Positions 33,207-41,981 of a DNA stretch of 64,000 nt are shown piece after piece. The translations under genes and the position numbers were made by a program. The notes under the pieces were generated by a model. It was given only the letters and a program-made list of their open reading frames with translations. It had not been told where the DNA came from and did not search any database. Position 1 is the stretch's first letter; the number at the start of each line of letters is the position of its first letter. Location: the NCBI GenBank assembly GCA_020633075.1, contig JACKEI010000002.1, positions 1,054,001 through 1,118,000 on the forward strand, in the 5' to 3' direction. Origin of the DNA: Sandaracinaceae bacterium. Its GTDB lineage: Bacteria; Myxococcota_A; Polyangia; Polyangiales; Houyiibacteriaceae.

Positions 33207-34318
33207 TGGAGCTGCTCCTCGCGCGCGACCCCATCGTCCCTCTGAGCCACGCTTGCGACGTGCTGGGCATGCCACGCGGCACGGCCCGGCGTCGGCTTGC
33301 ACCACGCCGTCACGGGCCCCGGCGCCCTCGACCACCGAGCCCTCGACGGCTCAGCCCGGAGGAGCGCCAGCAGGTGCTCGACACGCTGCACCTGGAGCGC
33401 TTCGAGGACCAGACGCCGCGGCAGGTCTACGCCGAGCTGCTGGACGAGGGCCGCTACCTGGCGTCGCCCAGCACCATGTACCGCATCCTCGCGGACCAGG
33501 GCGAGACGCGGGAGCGCCGCAATCAGCGCGACGCACGGTCCCACGCCGTGCCGCGTCTCGAGGCCCGCAAGCCCAACGAGGTGTGGACCTGGGACATCTC
33601 GAAGCTGGCCACCACGACCCCAGGCACCTTCCTGAACCTCTACCTCGTGCTCGACCTCTACAGCCGCTACCCCGTCGCCTGGATGGTGGCCGAGCGTGAG
33701 AACAGCGCTCTCGCCAAGCAGCTCTTCGCGACCGCCATCGAGCGCTACGACATCGCCCCGGGGACCATCACCGTCCACAACGACCGCGGCGCGCCCATGA
33801 CCGCCACCGGCTTCATCGACTTGCTCGCCGAGCTCCGTGTCGACCGCAGTCTTAGTCGGCCCCGCGTGTCCAACGACAACCCCCACTCCGAGTCTCTCTT
33901 CAAGACGGTCAAGTACCAGCCCGACTACCCCGGGCGCTTCCGTGATGTCGAACACGCTCGCCGCTGGTTCACCGAGTTCTTCGAGTGGTACGCCAACCAG
34001 CACCGCCACAGCGGCCTCGCTCTCTTCACCCCCGCCGACGTCTTCTTCGGGCGCGTCGAGGGCCTCGTCCAGACCCGCCAGGGAGCCATGGACGCCGCCT
34101 ACCAGCGCCACCCCGAGCGCTTCGTCAAAGGTCATCCCCGCGTCCGCAGACCGCCTGCCGTGGTGGCCATCAACCCTCTCGACCCGACCGCCCCGAAGCC
34201 GATCGAGAAGCTGCTGGATGCCGACGACGCCGAGTTCATGGCCCACAACCCTGCGCCCGTCGCCGACCCTCAGCCGGTGCTCCCCGGAGCACCGGCACTG
34301 ACCGCCAACCCAACATAG
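33206..34318 (+). CDS. IS3-family transposase OrfB (DDE integrase)
   Basis: 370 residues. An N-terminal helical region (HTH_21-like, MYRILADQGETRERR) is followed by an rve-type catalytic core. The DDE triad can be seen: Asp in WTWDISKL, Asp in HNDRGAPM, Glu in NPHSESLFKTVKY. The C-terminal H-x-G-L-A-x-F-TPADVFFGR is the usual end of the core, and an about 70-residue Pro/Ala-rich tail follows. All key residues are present. Confidence 0.93.
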   Translation: MELLLARDPIVPLSHACDVLGMPRGTARRRLAPRRHGPRRPRPPSPRRLSPEERQQVLDTLHLERFEDQTPRQVYAELLDEGRYLASPSTMYRILADQGETRERRNQRDARSHAVPRLEARKPNEVWTWDISKLATTTPGTFLNLYLVLDLYSRYPVAWMVAERENSALAKQLFATAIERYDIAPGTITVHNDRGAPMTATGFIDLLAELRVDRSLSRPRVSNDNPHSESLFKTVKYQPDYPGRFRDVEHARRWFTEFFEWYANQHRHSGLALFTPADVFFGRVEGLVQTRQGAMDAAYQRHPERFVKGHPRVRRPPAVVAINPLDPTAPKPIEKLLDADDAEFMAHNPAPVADPQPVLPGAPALTANPT

Positions 34319-34382
34319 ATTTCACCCACGCCCTGGCTCAAACCCATTGACACGCTCCGAACCGGCGCCGACGCTTTGTGGG

Positions 34383-34706
34383 ATGCCTTTGAAAATCAAT
34401 GTGTCGAAGCCGTGTGGCCCTGGACGTTGGATGAAAGAATACGCGAAAGTATCGTATAGATATGTAGGCGCAACCATGGCATGTTCCGGTGTCGTATGGT
34501 CGTTCTACCTTGGCTCGCGATGGGACCCTTGGGGCTTCGTTTGCGGTGTCGCGATTACTATCGCGTCCGTCCGGGAGCTCGTCGGTAAGAATGAAGCGCT
34601 ACCCCCGCGGGCTCGGAAGCGCAATCCACGAACGGCCCCTGTCGTGTGGCTAATCATGATGGCGCTCCTTGAGCTTAGCGTTCGCTGGATGGTATCCGTT
34701 CGGTGA
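34383..34706 (+). CDS. Small membrane protein of unknown function
   Basis: 107 residues from ATG 34383 (a TTG at 34347 lies inside the IS end and is unlikely). Two hydrophobic segments at about residues 31-62 and 88-102, with a basic loop between. It is AT-richer than the chromosome average. It lies directly right of the IS3 element. No family recognised. Confidence 0.5.
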   Translation: MPLKINVSKPCGPGRWMKEYAKVSYRYVGATMACSGVVWSFYLGSRWDPWGFVCGVAITIASVRELVGKNEALPPRARKRNPRTAPVVWLIMMALLELSVRWMVSVR

Positions 34707-34942
34707 GTCGCGTCATTGGAAGACATTCGGCACGCCTCCGTCAGCATCCCGGCGTCGCTGATCCGTCGCCGCTCGAACCCCGTAGTCCCGATTTTGTCTT
34801 GGTTGGCTCTCGTATCGCTTCTGGAATTCTATCTTTCTTTGTGCGGGCGCACCCGCGATGTCAAGCCTGTACGGATCTGACGTAGCCACGTGGATTCGGG
34901 CGCGAACCGTCCGTGTGAGAAGATGATCAGAACGGAGAATCT

Positions 34943-35500
34943 ATGAGTGTGCACGAACCTGATGGATGGCAATTCTACCACCCAGCCCTGCGGCGGCTCT
35001 GCGGAGCGCCAAGGCCCACCGTTGTTGAGCTCGTTGTCATGCAGGTCGCCGTCGACGCAACGAGTCCGGCGTCGCTGACACTCGTCATCGGGGCGCTCGC
35101 GTGCGCGCTCCTCGGCTGGCTTGGTGAGTCACCGGTGCTGATCGGGTTCGGCGGGGCGCTCTGGTTGGTCTACCTTCTGCTTCTTGGCATGAGAGTTGGC
35201 ACGCTACGCAACGCGAGGCTTGCCCCATACCGCGTCGCGGGTGTCGACAGGTCGCAGCTGTCGAGGTCCGGCGTCGTCGTTGGCGGCGTTGCGGATGACG
35301 AGAGCGTCACGCATCTGTTGATCGGCGGTCGGCGTCTCATCGACGTGTGGCCCGGCGCGGAGCCCTGTCAGGTGCTGGCGCTGGTTGGGGGTGGGATTCC
35401 CTCTCCTTTCCCGGTAGTGGCCGTGTCACTGGGCGGTAGTCACGGCGCCCAATGGACGCCGCCGGCAACAGGTGCCGATACGCGGACGAGGACCGGGTAA
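34943..35500 (+). CDS. Membrane protein of unknown function
   Basis: 185 residues; the ATG has GGAG six bases upstream (AACGGAGAATCTATG). Two hydrophobic segments (about 44-60 and 65-82) are followed by about 90 residues with beta-strand character (VGGVADDESVTHLLIGGRRL), again the plan of an N-terminal membrane hairpin plus a soluble beta domain, as in 29499-29957. The last 20 residues are Thr/Arg/Gly-rich and may be readthrough-like. No family recognised; 34707-34942 upstream has no gene. Confidence 0.55.
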   Translation: MSVHEPDGWQFYHPALRRLCGAPRPTVVELVVMQVAVDATSPASLTLVIGALACALLGWLGESPVLIGFGGALWLVYLLLLGMRVGTLRNARLAPYRVAGVDRSQLSRSGVVVGGVADDESVTHLLIGGRRLIDVWPGAEPCQVLALVGGGIPSPFPVVAVSLGGSHGAQWTPPATGADTRTRTG

Positions 35501-35554
35501 CCTCGGGCGACTTCACCTGGCTCGACACTCCCATGGTGCGATGGTGGGTCCGCG

Positions 35555-36031
35555 ATGGTGGTAGTCATGACGTCATCAGAGTGGTTGCAGATGTGTGCCT
35601 GGGCGGGCGACGTGACCAGGTCGGCCTCGACGCATGGGGCGAGGGTGGTGCAAACCGCCTGCTCGGAGGAGCGAATCGCGTTTGCGATTGCGTTCGACGA
35701 CGCGACGGCGCGTTCCGGGTTCGAGATCGACGTCCACAGACCGTCCGGGTCGTGGTCCGCGGCGCTCGGGCTACACGTCAGCATCTCGGACTACGACATC
35801 GAGCCACTGTGGATGCAAGCGTTGCAGCGCGCCGTCGCGGCGGGAGGGTGGCGCGAGCGAGTCCATCGCCCGCGTTGGTTGGGTCCGACGCAGTACGAGG
35901 CGGAGCTCGACGTCCTTGGTCGACCAGAGCTATTTCGGGGGACGTTGACGCCGACGCCATGGTGGGGGGCGTCCTATGCGGAGGTGACCGAGCACTCTCC
36001 GTGGAGCAAGCGCGTTGGGGACTCTACGTGA
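35555..36031 (+). CDS. Hypothetical soluble protein
   Basis: 158 residues from ATG 35555, with ATG 35567 as an equally good start. Acidic/neutral with no membrane segment or signal peptide; contains a Trp-rich C-terminal half (PRWLGPTQYEAELDVLGRPE, then TPTPWWGASYAEV). The composition looks like a real protein, but no family was recognised. The size would fit a cytoplasmic immunity protein. It ends just before the 51-bp repeat copy 2. Confidence 0.5.
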   Translation: MVVVMTSSEWLQMCAWAGDVTRSASTHGARVVQTACSEERIAFAIAFDDATARSGFEIDVHRPSGSWSAALGLHVSISDYDIEPLWMQALQRAVAAGGWRERVHRPRWLGPTQYEAELDVLGRPELFRGTLTPTPWWGASYAEVTEHSPWSKRVGDST

Positions 36032-36046
36032 GCAGGGCAGCCCCGC

Positions 36047-36097
36047 GGCGCGCCCGCGCTCGGGACTCGTTGACCCCGCCGAGACGGCCTGCCTAGC
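36047..36097 (+). repeat. 51-bp dispersed repeat, copy 2 (promoter-bearing)
   Basis: Partner of 31640-31690. It marks the right edge of the island and carries most of the promoter of the gene at 36106. Confidence 0.75.
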
Positions 36098-36099
36098 AT
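36070..36099 (+). promoter_or_regulatory. Sigma-70-type promoter, probably giving a leaderless mRNA
   Basis: TTGACC (36070-36075) and TAGCAT (36094-36099) are separated by 18 bases. A start six to seven bases downstream falls on or next to the A of the ATG at 36106, so the mRNA would have no 5' leader. No Shine-Dalgarno sequence precedes that ATG, which fits. Confidence 0.55.
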
Positions 36100-36105
36100 G
36101 CCTCC

Positions 36106-37254
36106 ATGCGCACTTCCCTTGGGCATTCCCTCACGTCTCTGTCGCTTCTGGCCGCCTTGCTCTGGCTCGGGTCGTGCGGCGGGGGGGACGCGCGCTTCGA
36201 GTTTGCGGAGGGCACGCCCGCCGATGTGGGCATGAACGCGGCCACGCTCGAGGGGGCGCGCACGTATGCGTTCGCGGAGGGTCGCAACACGCAGGCGGTG
36301 GTGGTGGTGCGGCGGGGGACCGTGGTGGCCGAGTGGTATGCCGACGGGCGCGACGCCAGCAGCCGTGGCGCGAGCTGGTCGGTGGGCAAGAGCTTCGCCA
36401 GCGCGCTGGTGGGCATCGCGATTGACCGGGGTGACATCCCCTCGCTGGACGAGCCCATGACCACGTACATCCCGGAGTGGGAGGGCACGGACAAGGAGGG
36501 CATGCGCCTGCTGGACGTGATGGAGATGGCGAGCGGGCTCGAGTGGAACGAGGACTACGACCCGGGCGCGGCGTCCTCGTCGGACGTGATCGACCTGGTG
36601 CTGGACGCGAGCGGCTCCCTGCTGAGCGTGGTGCTGGACAACGAGGTCACCGCGCCACCCGGCACGCGCTTCAACTACTCGAGCGGCGACGCCATGCTGC
36701 TCGGCCGCGTCATCCGGGTGGCCACGGGCATGTCTGCGGGCGAGTACGCGCGCGAGCACCTCTTCGACCCGCTGGGCATCGAGGACGCGGCCTGGTGGCG
36801 CGACCGCACGGGCGACACGCTGACCTTCTGCTGCGTGGACATGCCCTCGCGGGACTTCGCGCGCTTTGGTCAGCTGTTCCTCGAGGGCGGGCGCCTGGGC
36901 GGGCGGCGCATCCTCTCCGAGGAGTGGGTCACGGCGTCCACCTCACCCTCGCGCTCGTACGAGGGCTACGGCTACATGTGGTGGCTGATGGGCAACACGG
37001 ACGTGGGCGTGCCCGCCGATCTCTACGCCGCGCTGGGCCACGACGGGCAGTACATCTACGTCATCCCCAGCCTGGAGCTGGTGGTGGTGCGCAACGGCTG
37101 GTACGTGCCCTACCTGGGCGACACGGTGGCGGACCCGAGCCTGTTCGGGCGCTACCCGAGCGACGGCATCATCCCCAGCCGCGGCACGCGCCCACCAGAC
37201 GAGTGGGATGACGCGGCCTTCCTTGCGCCCATCGTGAACAGCATCACCGACTGA
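36106..37254 (+). CDS. Beta-lactamase-family (class C-like) serine hydrolase lipoprotein
   Basis: 382 residues with a lipoprotein signal (LWLGSC, Cys24). It carries the SxxK motif SVGK (Ser92, Lys95), a Y-x-(S/N) equivalent in FNYSSGD, and a GHDGQ near the end in place of the KTG box (HxG type), as in esterase and D-aminopeptidase members of the group. These proteins are envelope hydrolases acting on esters or peptides; true antibiotic resistance is not implied. It is probably expressed from the promoter at 36070 as a leaderless mRNA. Confidence 0.88.
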   Translation: MRTSLGHSLTSLSLLAALLWLGSCGGGDARFEFAEGTPADVGMNAATLEGARTYAFAEGRNTQAVVVVRRGTVVAEWYADGRDASSRGASWSVGKSFASALVGIAIDRGDIPSLDEPMTTYIPEWEGTDKEGMRLLDVMEMASGLEWNEDYDPGAASSSDVIDLVLDASGSLLSVVLDNEVTAPPGTRFNYSSGDAMLLGRVIRVATGMSAGEYAREHLFDPLGIEDAAWWRDRTGDTLTFCCVDMPSRDFARFGQLFLEGGRLGGRRILSEEWVTASTSPSRSYEGYGYMWWLMGNTDVGVPADLYAALGHDGQYIYVIPSLELVVVRNGWYVPYLGDTVADPSLFGRYPSDGIIPSRGTRPPDEWDDAAFLAPIVNSITD

Positions 37255-37312
37255 GGGGCCACGCCGCGCGAGCGGCCAACCCGCGCCCTGCAGCGCACCC
37301 GCGCCTCGCGCC

Positions 37313-38389
37313 TCACCCGCGCAGGCGCTCCACCACGCTCAGGTAGTTGCCGCCCAGGATCTTCTGGATGCGCTCGGCCGACCACCCCCGCCGCAGCATG
37401 GCGTCGGCCACGCGCGGCAGCTCCACGATGGTGGGCAGCTCGGGGGGCGGCGAGATGGCCCCGTCGTAGTCCGTACCGATGGCCGGCACGTCCTCGCCGG
37501 CCACCTCGATGATGCGCGCCACGTGGTCCACGATGGTCTCCACGCTGGCGCCCCGCTTGGCCAAGAAGCCGCTCTGGAACATGACGCCGATGCAGCCGCC
37601 CGTGTCGGCCACGGCGCGGATCTGCTCGTCCGTGATGTTGCGCCAGTGCGCGTACACGCTGTCGATGCCCGTGTGCGTGACCATCAGCGGCTGCGTCTTG
37701 TCGTGCACTTCCAGCGCGTCGAAGAAGCCGCGCCGGCTGATGTGCGCGAGGTCCACGAAGATCTTCTTCGCGTTGAGCACCTCGATGTACTCGCGCCCCT
37801 TGTTGGTGAGCCCGTCGTTGCCCCCCAGGCGCGCAGCGGGCGAGCTGGTGGTCCCCAGGCTGGAGTTGGACAGGTGCACCAGCGTGATGCGCAGCACGTG
37901 CTGCGGGTCCAGCCTGTCGAAGTCCGCGAGGTCGTAGTCGAGGCAGTTGCCCCCCTGCACCCCCAGGAACACCCCGTGCAGCCCGGCCGCGCGCGCCTCC
38001 CGGTACTGCGCCGTGGTGCGCACGACGCGGAACACGTCCGGGTGCTTCGCAAACTCGCCCTCGAAGCGCCGCAGGTTCTTGAAGAACAGGTTGCGGCGCA
38101 CCTTGGCGGGCAAGAAGGGGTTGGTGGTGATCAGCCACACGCCGCCCGTGAGCCCCGCCTCCATGGCGCGCGGGAAGTCGCAGTGGCTGTAGAAGTGGCG
38201 CCCCAGGAGCCCGCCCCCGTGCCGCTTGCTCAGGTCGTAGCCAAAGATGCGCGTCCAGATGAACGAGTCGATGTGCAGGTCGATCACGTCGCTGGTGGCG
38301 TAGACCTCGATGGCCTCGCGGCTGATCTGGAGGCGCGCGGCCCAGGCGTCGAGGTCGGTCTTGGGGTCGTTGTAGGCGAGCGTCGGCAT
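37313..38389 (-). CDS. Renal-dipeptidase-like protein (peptidase family M19)
   Basis: 358 residues from ATG 38389. M19 features: HID (His39, Asp41) at the metal site, His216 in DLAHISRRG, His239 in VTHTG, Asp307 in GTDYDG, and a C-terminal ILGGNYLSVVERL helix. The Glu that bridges the two zinc ions in typical members (motif GxEGGH) is replaced here: FLGVQGGNCL has Gln145 and Asn148. Either metal binding is altered or the protein has a different reaction. There is no signal peptide. It sits between the beta-lactamase-like gene (convergent) and the PEP-swivel gene (same strand, 64 bases). Confidence 0.85.
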   Translation of the reverse strand: MPTLAYNDPKTDLDAWAARLQISREAIEVYATSDVIDLHIDSFIWTRIFGYDLSKRHGGGLLGRHFYSHCDFPRAMEAGLTGGVWLITTNPFLPAKVRRNLFFKNLRRFEGEFAKHPDVFRVVRTTAQYREARAAGLHGVFLGVQGGNCLDYDLADFDRLDPQHVLRITLVHLSNSSLGTTSSPAARLGGNDGLTNKGREYIEVLNAKKIFVDLAHISRRGFFDALEVHDKTQPLMVTHTGIDSVYAHWRNITDEQIRAVADTGGCIGVMFQSGFLAKRGASVETIVDHVARIIEVAGEDVPAIGTDYDGAISPPPELPTIVELPRVADAMLRRGWSAERIQKILGGNYLSVVERLRG

Positions 38390-38453
38390 GCGCGGAGGGT
38401 AGACCAAAACGGCGCCCGTCGCGCGCGGCTTGGTCAGGCCCCGCGCGGCTCGG

Positions 38454-40880
38454 TCACTCGTCGTCGGCCAGGCGGCGCAGGCGCCCCGTGCTTCCGTCCA
38501 GCTCCACGCGGTCGCCCGTGCGGAACATGCTGGTGCCGTGCTGGGTGCCCACGATGCAGGGCACGCCGTACTCGCGCGCCACCACCGCGCCGTGCGACAC
38601 CGCGCTGCCCACGTCGGTGGCCAGCCCGCCCAGGAGCCCGAAGTACGGCGTCCAGCCCACGTCCGTGATGGGCGCAATGAGGATCTCGCCGGCCTCCACC
38701 GCGCTGGCTTCTTCCAGCGTGCGCACCACGCGCGCGCGCCCACGGGCGATGCCCACGCTCACGGGCTTGCCCATGATCACGCCGTCGCCCGCGTCGAAGA
38801 CGGGCCGCACGGGCTCGGGGCGCCCCACGAAGATCTCCTCGAACACGAGGTCCATCTGGTACGCGTAGGTCTTGCGCCGGGCCACCGCCAGCGGCGCGAG
38901 CGCGGCCTCACCGCCCAGCAGGCGCCGCAGCTCTTGGTGCGTGAGGAAGAACACCGCGTCGTCGTCCGGCAGCAGCCCCTCGGCCGCCAGCGCCGCGCCC
39001 AGCGTGCGGTAGGCGTGCTTCAGGTGCTGGCCGGCCTTCACCAGCAGCGACTTGGTAGTCTCGCGCAGGCGCACGGCGGCGTGCGCGCGCCCCACCAGCG
39101 CGCGCAGACCCCGCGACAGCGGCTCGCGCTCGCGCAGCGGCGTCGCGTGCGTCCGCACGGAGGCAGCCGGCGTGTCCGTAGCGCGCGCCCGCACGGCGCT
39201 GCGCATGGACCGGATCAAGGGCAGCGGGTCGTCCGCCCAGTCGCGCTGGTGCAGCTCCAGCTCGCGCACGGTGCGGTGCCCGTGCCGCTCCAGGTACGTG
39301 TGGAAGCGCTCTCCCGCCAAGCCCGACGCGGGACTGCGCAGCCAAGCCAGCGCCTCCTCGGGCTCCGGGAGCACGAAGCGCTCCCACGCGCTGGGGATGT
39401 CCAGCAGCGCGTCCACGATGCGGTCGATGCCCGCCGCGATGTCCGCGCTCTCCACGTCGGTCGCGCCGCTCAGCAGCTCCGCCACGCGCGCCACGTCCTG
39501 CGCGTCCGGCGGGTCGTTCTGGGCGGTCACGCGCAGCAGCACAGGGGCCATGGCGCCCGCCGGTGAAGAGCAGGCGAGGTGGTGCTCGAAGGCCTCCCAC
39601 CACGCCGGCAGCCCCGCGTCGATGCGCTCCCACATGGCGCGCGCGTCGGCTGCGCGGGGTAGCCCGGCCGCCAGCGCTCGCAGGTCGTCCACGCAGCGCC
39701 GCAGCTTCGGGACGCGCCGGCCCGCACCCAGGATGAACGCCGCGTAGCGCAGCAGGTTGCGGTACTGCACCACGGCGCTCGCGGGCGGGGGCAGGGCCCG
39801 CTCGGCGGCCTCCACGCGCTGCCCGCAGATGGCCAAGCAGGCCTGGTCGGGGGTGGACCCGGCCACGCGCCCGCTGATGCCCAGCACGCCCGTGAGGTTC
39901 AGGAACATGTGCCCGCTGAAGACCGCCACGTACAGGTGCTCGGGCGTCTCCGCGGGCAGGGCGCCGCACTGCACGTACATGCGCTGCATGCCCACCTCGA
40001 TGCCGCGCGCGGTGAGCGAGCGCGAGAGGGGCGTGATGGCGCCGGGCATCATCTCCCCGATGTTGCACTTGGTGTAGAAGTGCTCCGGCGCCTGCATGAG
40101 GTCCAGCGCGCGCGGGTCGGCGGCCAGGTGCGTGATGGGGCGCGCCTGCAGGAACACCACCTCACCCGCTTGGTCGATGGCCCACTCGAGATCCAGCGGC
40201 GCGCCCACGCGGGCCTCCGCCTCCCGCGCGTGGCGGGCGAGGGTGCGCAGCGCGTCGTCGTGCAGCACGGCGTCCTCGCCTGCGCGCTCGTACGCAACGA
40301 CGTGGAGAGCCGGGTCCAGCACGGCGTGGTCGGGGGTCACCAGGCCGCTCACCAGCGCGTCGCCAAGGCCCTCCACCGCGTCGATGACCAGCCGGTCGCG
40401 GCGCCCGCTGACGGGGTCCGCCGTGAACAGCACGCCCGCCGCGCGCGCGTCCACCATGCGCTGCACCACCACGCTCATGGCCAGCTCGGCGGCCTGCCCG
40501 CGAGCGTCTTCCCCGCGCGCCTCGCGATAGGCGGTGGCGCGCTCGTTGTGCGCGCTCGCCAAGCACGCCTCGATGGCGGCCCGCAGCGCCTCCGCTCCGG
40601 ACACGTTCAGCAGCGTGTCGTACTGCCCCGCGAAGGAGGCGTCTTCGGAGTCCTCCCCCAGCGCAGAGGAGCGCACCGCCACCGGGCCCGCCCCCAGCGC
40701 CTCGTAGTGCTGCAGCACCTCGGCGAAGAGCTCGTCGCTCAGCGTCTCGCGCGCCCCCACGATCACGAAGGCCGCCGCGCCGGGCAGACCCAGCTCCAGC
40801 AGGCGGCGCAGGCCCTCGGCCTTGCCCCCCACGGGCAGCCCGGCGCTCGCGGCGATGGTCCGACAGTAAGGCGCGCTCAC
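38454..40880 (-). CDS. PEP-utilising-type phosphotransferase (PPDK N + swivel His domain)
   Basis: The GTG at 40880 overlaps the upstream stop by four bases and gives 808 residues; a much longer upstream frame is shadow. Residues 1 to about 270 form the ATP-grasp domain of PEP synthase/PPDK (VGGKAEGLRRLLELGLPGA, VRSSALGEDSEDASFAGQYD, LEWAIDQAGEVVFLQARPI). A middle about 400-residue helical region follows. The C-terminus is the phosphohistidine swivel domain (GGLATDVGSAVSHGAVVARE, then GVPCIVGT) with the phosphorylated His in SHGA. The PEP/pyruvate barrel is absent, an order like rifampin phosphotransferase. It therefore probably phosphorylates an unknown small molecule, perhaps a lipid or steroid-like substrate, given the coupled partner at 40877. 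Confidence 0.85.
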   Translation of the reverse strand: MSAPYCRTIAASAGLPVGGKAEGLRRLLELGLPGAAAFVIVGARETLSDELFAEVLQHYEALGAGPVAVRSSALGEDSEDASFAGQYDTLLNVSGAEALRAAIEACLASAHNERATAYREARGEDARGQAAELAMSVVVQRMVDARAAGVLFTADPVSGRRDRLVIDAVEGLGDALVSGLVTPDHAVLDPALHVVAYERAGEDAVLHDDALRTLARHAREAEARVGAPLDLEWAIDQAGEVVFLQARPITHLAADPRALDLMQAPEHFYTKCNIGEMMPGAITPLSRSLTARGIEVGMQRMYVQCGALPAETPEHLYVAVFSGHMFLNLTGVLGISGRVAGSTPDQACLAICGQRVEAAERALPPPASAVVQYRNLLRYAAFILGAGRRVPKLRRCVDDLRALAAGLPRAADARAMWERIDAGLPAWWEAFEHHLACSSPAGAMAPVLLRVTAQNDPPDAQDVARVAELLSGATDVESADIAAGIDRIVDALLDIPSAWERFVLPEPEEALAWLRSPASGLAGERFHTYLERHGHRTVRELELHQRDWADDPLPLIRSMRSAVRARATDTPAASVRTHATPLREREPLSRGLRALVGRAHAAVRLRETTKSLLVKAGQHLKHAYRTLGAALAAEGLLPDDDAVFFLTHQELRRLLGGEAALAPLAVARRKTYAYQMDLVFEEIFVGRPEPVRPVFDAGDGVIMGKPVSVGIARGRARVVRTLEEASAVEAGEILIAPITDVGWTPYFGLLGGLATDVGSAVSHGAVVAREYGVPCIVGTQHGTSMFRTGDRVELDGSTGRLRRLADDE

Positions 40881-41899
40881 GCCTCGTCCTCGAAGACCAT
40901 GGGCTGCAGGAAGCGGTTGATCTCGAGCCACCCCAGGCAGGGCTCGCCGCCGTCGTCCGGCGTGAAGCGCACCAGGGCGCGCTGGTAGCGCGAGGGCTGG
41001 GGCGGCGAGAAGACGTGCGTCGCGTCGATCTCGGCGGCGCTCACGCAGGTCAGCGTGCCGGCGAGCACGGCGCCGTTCTCGTAGCGCGCGTCCACCCGCC
41101 CCTCGTAGGGCTGCTGGGCGTCGTCGCTGTAGCGTAGGGTGAAGCGCACGTCGTCGATGTCCGCCGTGCCGCGCTCGTCGCTGGAGTAGCCCACCATCAG
41201 CGCGTCCTCGTCGGGCTCGCCCTCGCCGAAGGACACCGCCACCGCTTGGCGCCGGTAGGTCTCGCCGTTCAGCACCAAGAAGCGCCACTCCATGTTCCAG
41301 AGGCGCGGGCCCCAGCTGTGGTCGCGCTCTCCGCGGCCTTCGACCTCGAAGCGCTGCCCGTCCACATGGAAGTGCCCGCTCACGCGGGTGGGTTGCTCGA
41401 AGCGCGCGGCGCTGAGCTGCCCGTGCGAGTGACCGTCCACCCCCGTGTCGCCCACGCTGTGACACGCGCCGATGCCGAACACGTCGAGCTCCACGTCGAC
41501 CGGGAGCACACGCCCCACGCCCGGCCCGGCGATGACACGCGCGTAGGCGCTCACCCGCACCCGGTTGTGCAGCAGCTCCTGCACCACCTCGCGCTCGAAG
41601 CGCAGCCCGGCGTTGTCGTAGGTGAAGGTGTCCCAGTCCAGGCCGGCGATGGGCAGGCGCGCCTCGTCCACGGCCAGCCAGCGCGCGCCGTCGAAGAGGT
41701 AGAGCCACAGCCAGACGCGGGCTTGCCCTGGCATGACCCCCAGGCGCACGTGCCCGGCCAGGCCACCGTCCGGCGTGTACCAGTCGTAGAAGAGCGACTC
41801 GTTCCACGTGGGGTCGTCGGGGTCGAAGGGGTGCTGGTGCTCGTCGGCGGGACGGATGCCGAACTGCGTCAGCTCGTCGAGGCTGGGAGGGGTGCTCAT
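40877..41899 (-). CDS. Lipocalin/CrtC-like protein (DUF7064/7065 type)
   Basis: 340 residues from ATG 41899 (GGAG nine bases upstream). Mostly beta strands, with a GRGERDHSWGPRLW motif that is characteristic of the CrtC/AttH-like double-lipocalin group. CrtC relatives hydrate carotenoids, but most members have no known activity and are thought to bind hydrophobic ligands. Its stop overlaps the start of the PEP-swivel phosphotransferase (GTGA), so the two work in the same process, possibly handling a hydrophobic substrate. No signal peptide. Confidence 0.75.
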   Translation of the reverse strand: MSTPPSLDELTQFGIRPADEHQHPFDPDDPTWNESLFYDWYTPDGGLAGHVRLGVMPGQARVWLWLYLFDGARWLAVDEARLPIAGLDWDTFTYDNAGLRFEREVVQELLHNRVRVSAYARVIAGPGVGRVLPVDVELDVFGIGACHSVGDTGVDGHSHGQLSAARFEQPTRVSGHFHVDGQRFEVEGRGERDHSWGPRLWNMEWRFLVLNGETYRRQAVAVSFGEGEPDEDALMVGYSSDERGTADIDDVRFTLRYSDDAQQPYEGRVDARYENGAVLAGTLTCVSAAEIDATHVFSPPQPSRYQRALVRFTPDDGGEPCLGWLEINRFLQPMVFEDEA

Positions 41900-41981
41900 G
41901 CAGGCTGCTCCGGGGGGAGAGAAGGCTAGTCTACAGAGTACACGTCCCGCGCGCCCGCGCGTTGACCGAATGTGGCGTGCG

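Larger units (their letters stand above)
32715..34354 (+). mobile_element. IS3-family insertion sequence, apparently intact
   Basis: Two consecutive transposase genes are bounded by inverted repeats of about 24 bp: left CGTGTCAA...GAGCCA (32715-32736) and right, read in reverse, CGTGTCAA...GAGCCA (34354-34334). They match at both ends with a diverged centre and one gap. CTC on both sides (32712-32714 and 34355-34357) could be a 3-bp target duplication. Both transposase frames are complete, so the element may be active. If the ends are TGTCAA, as usual for IS3, the boundaries move in by two bases. Confidence 0.85.
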
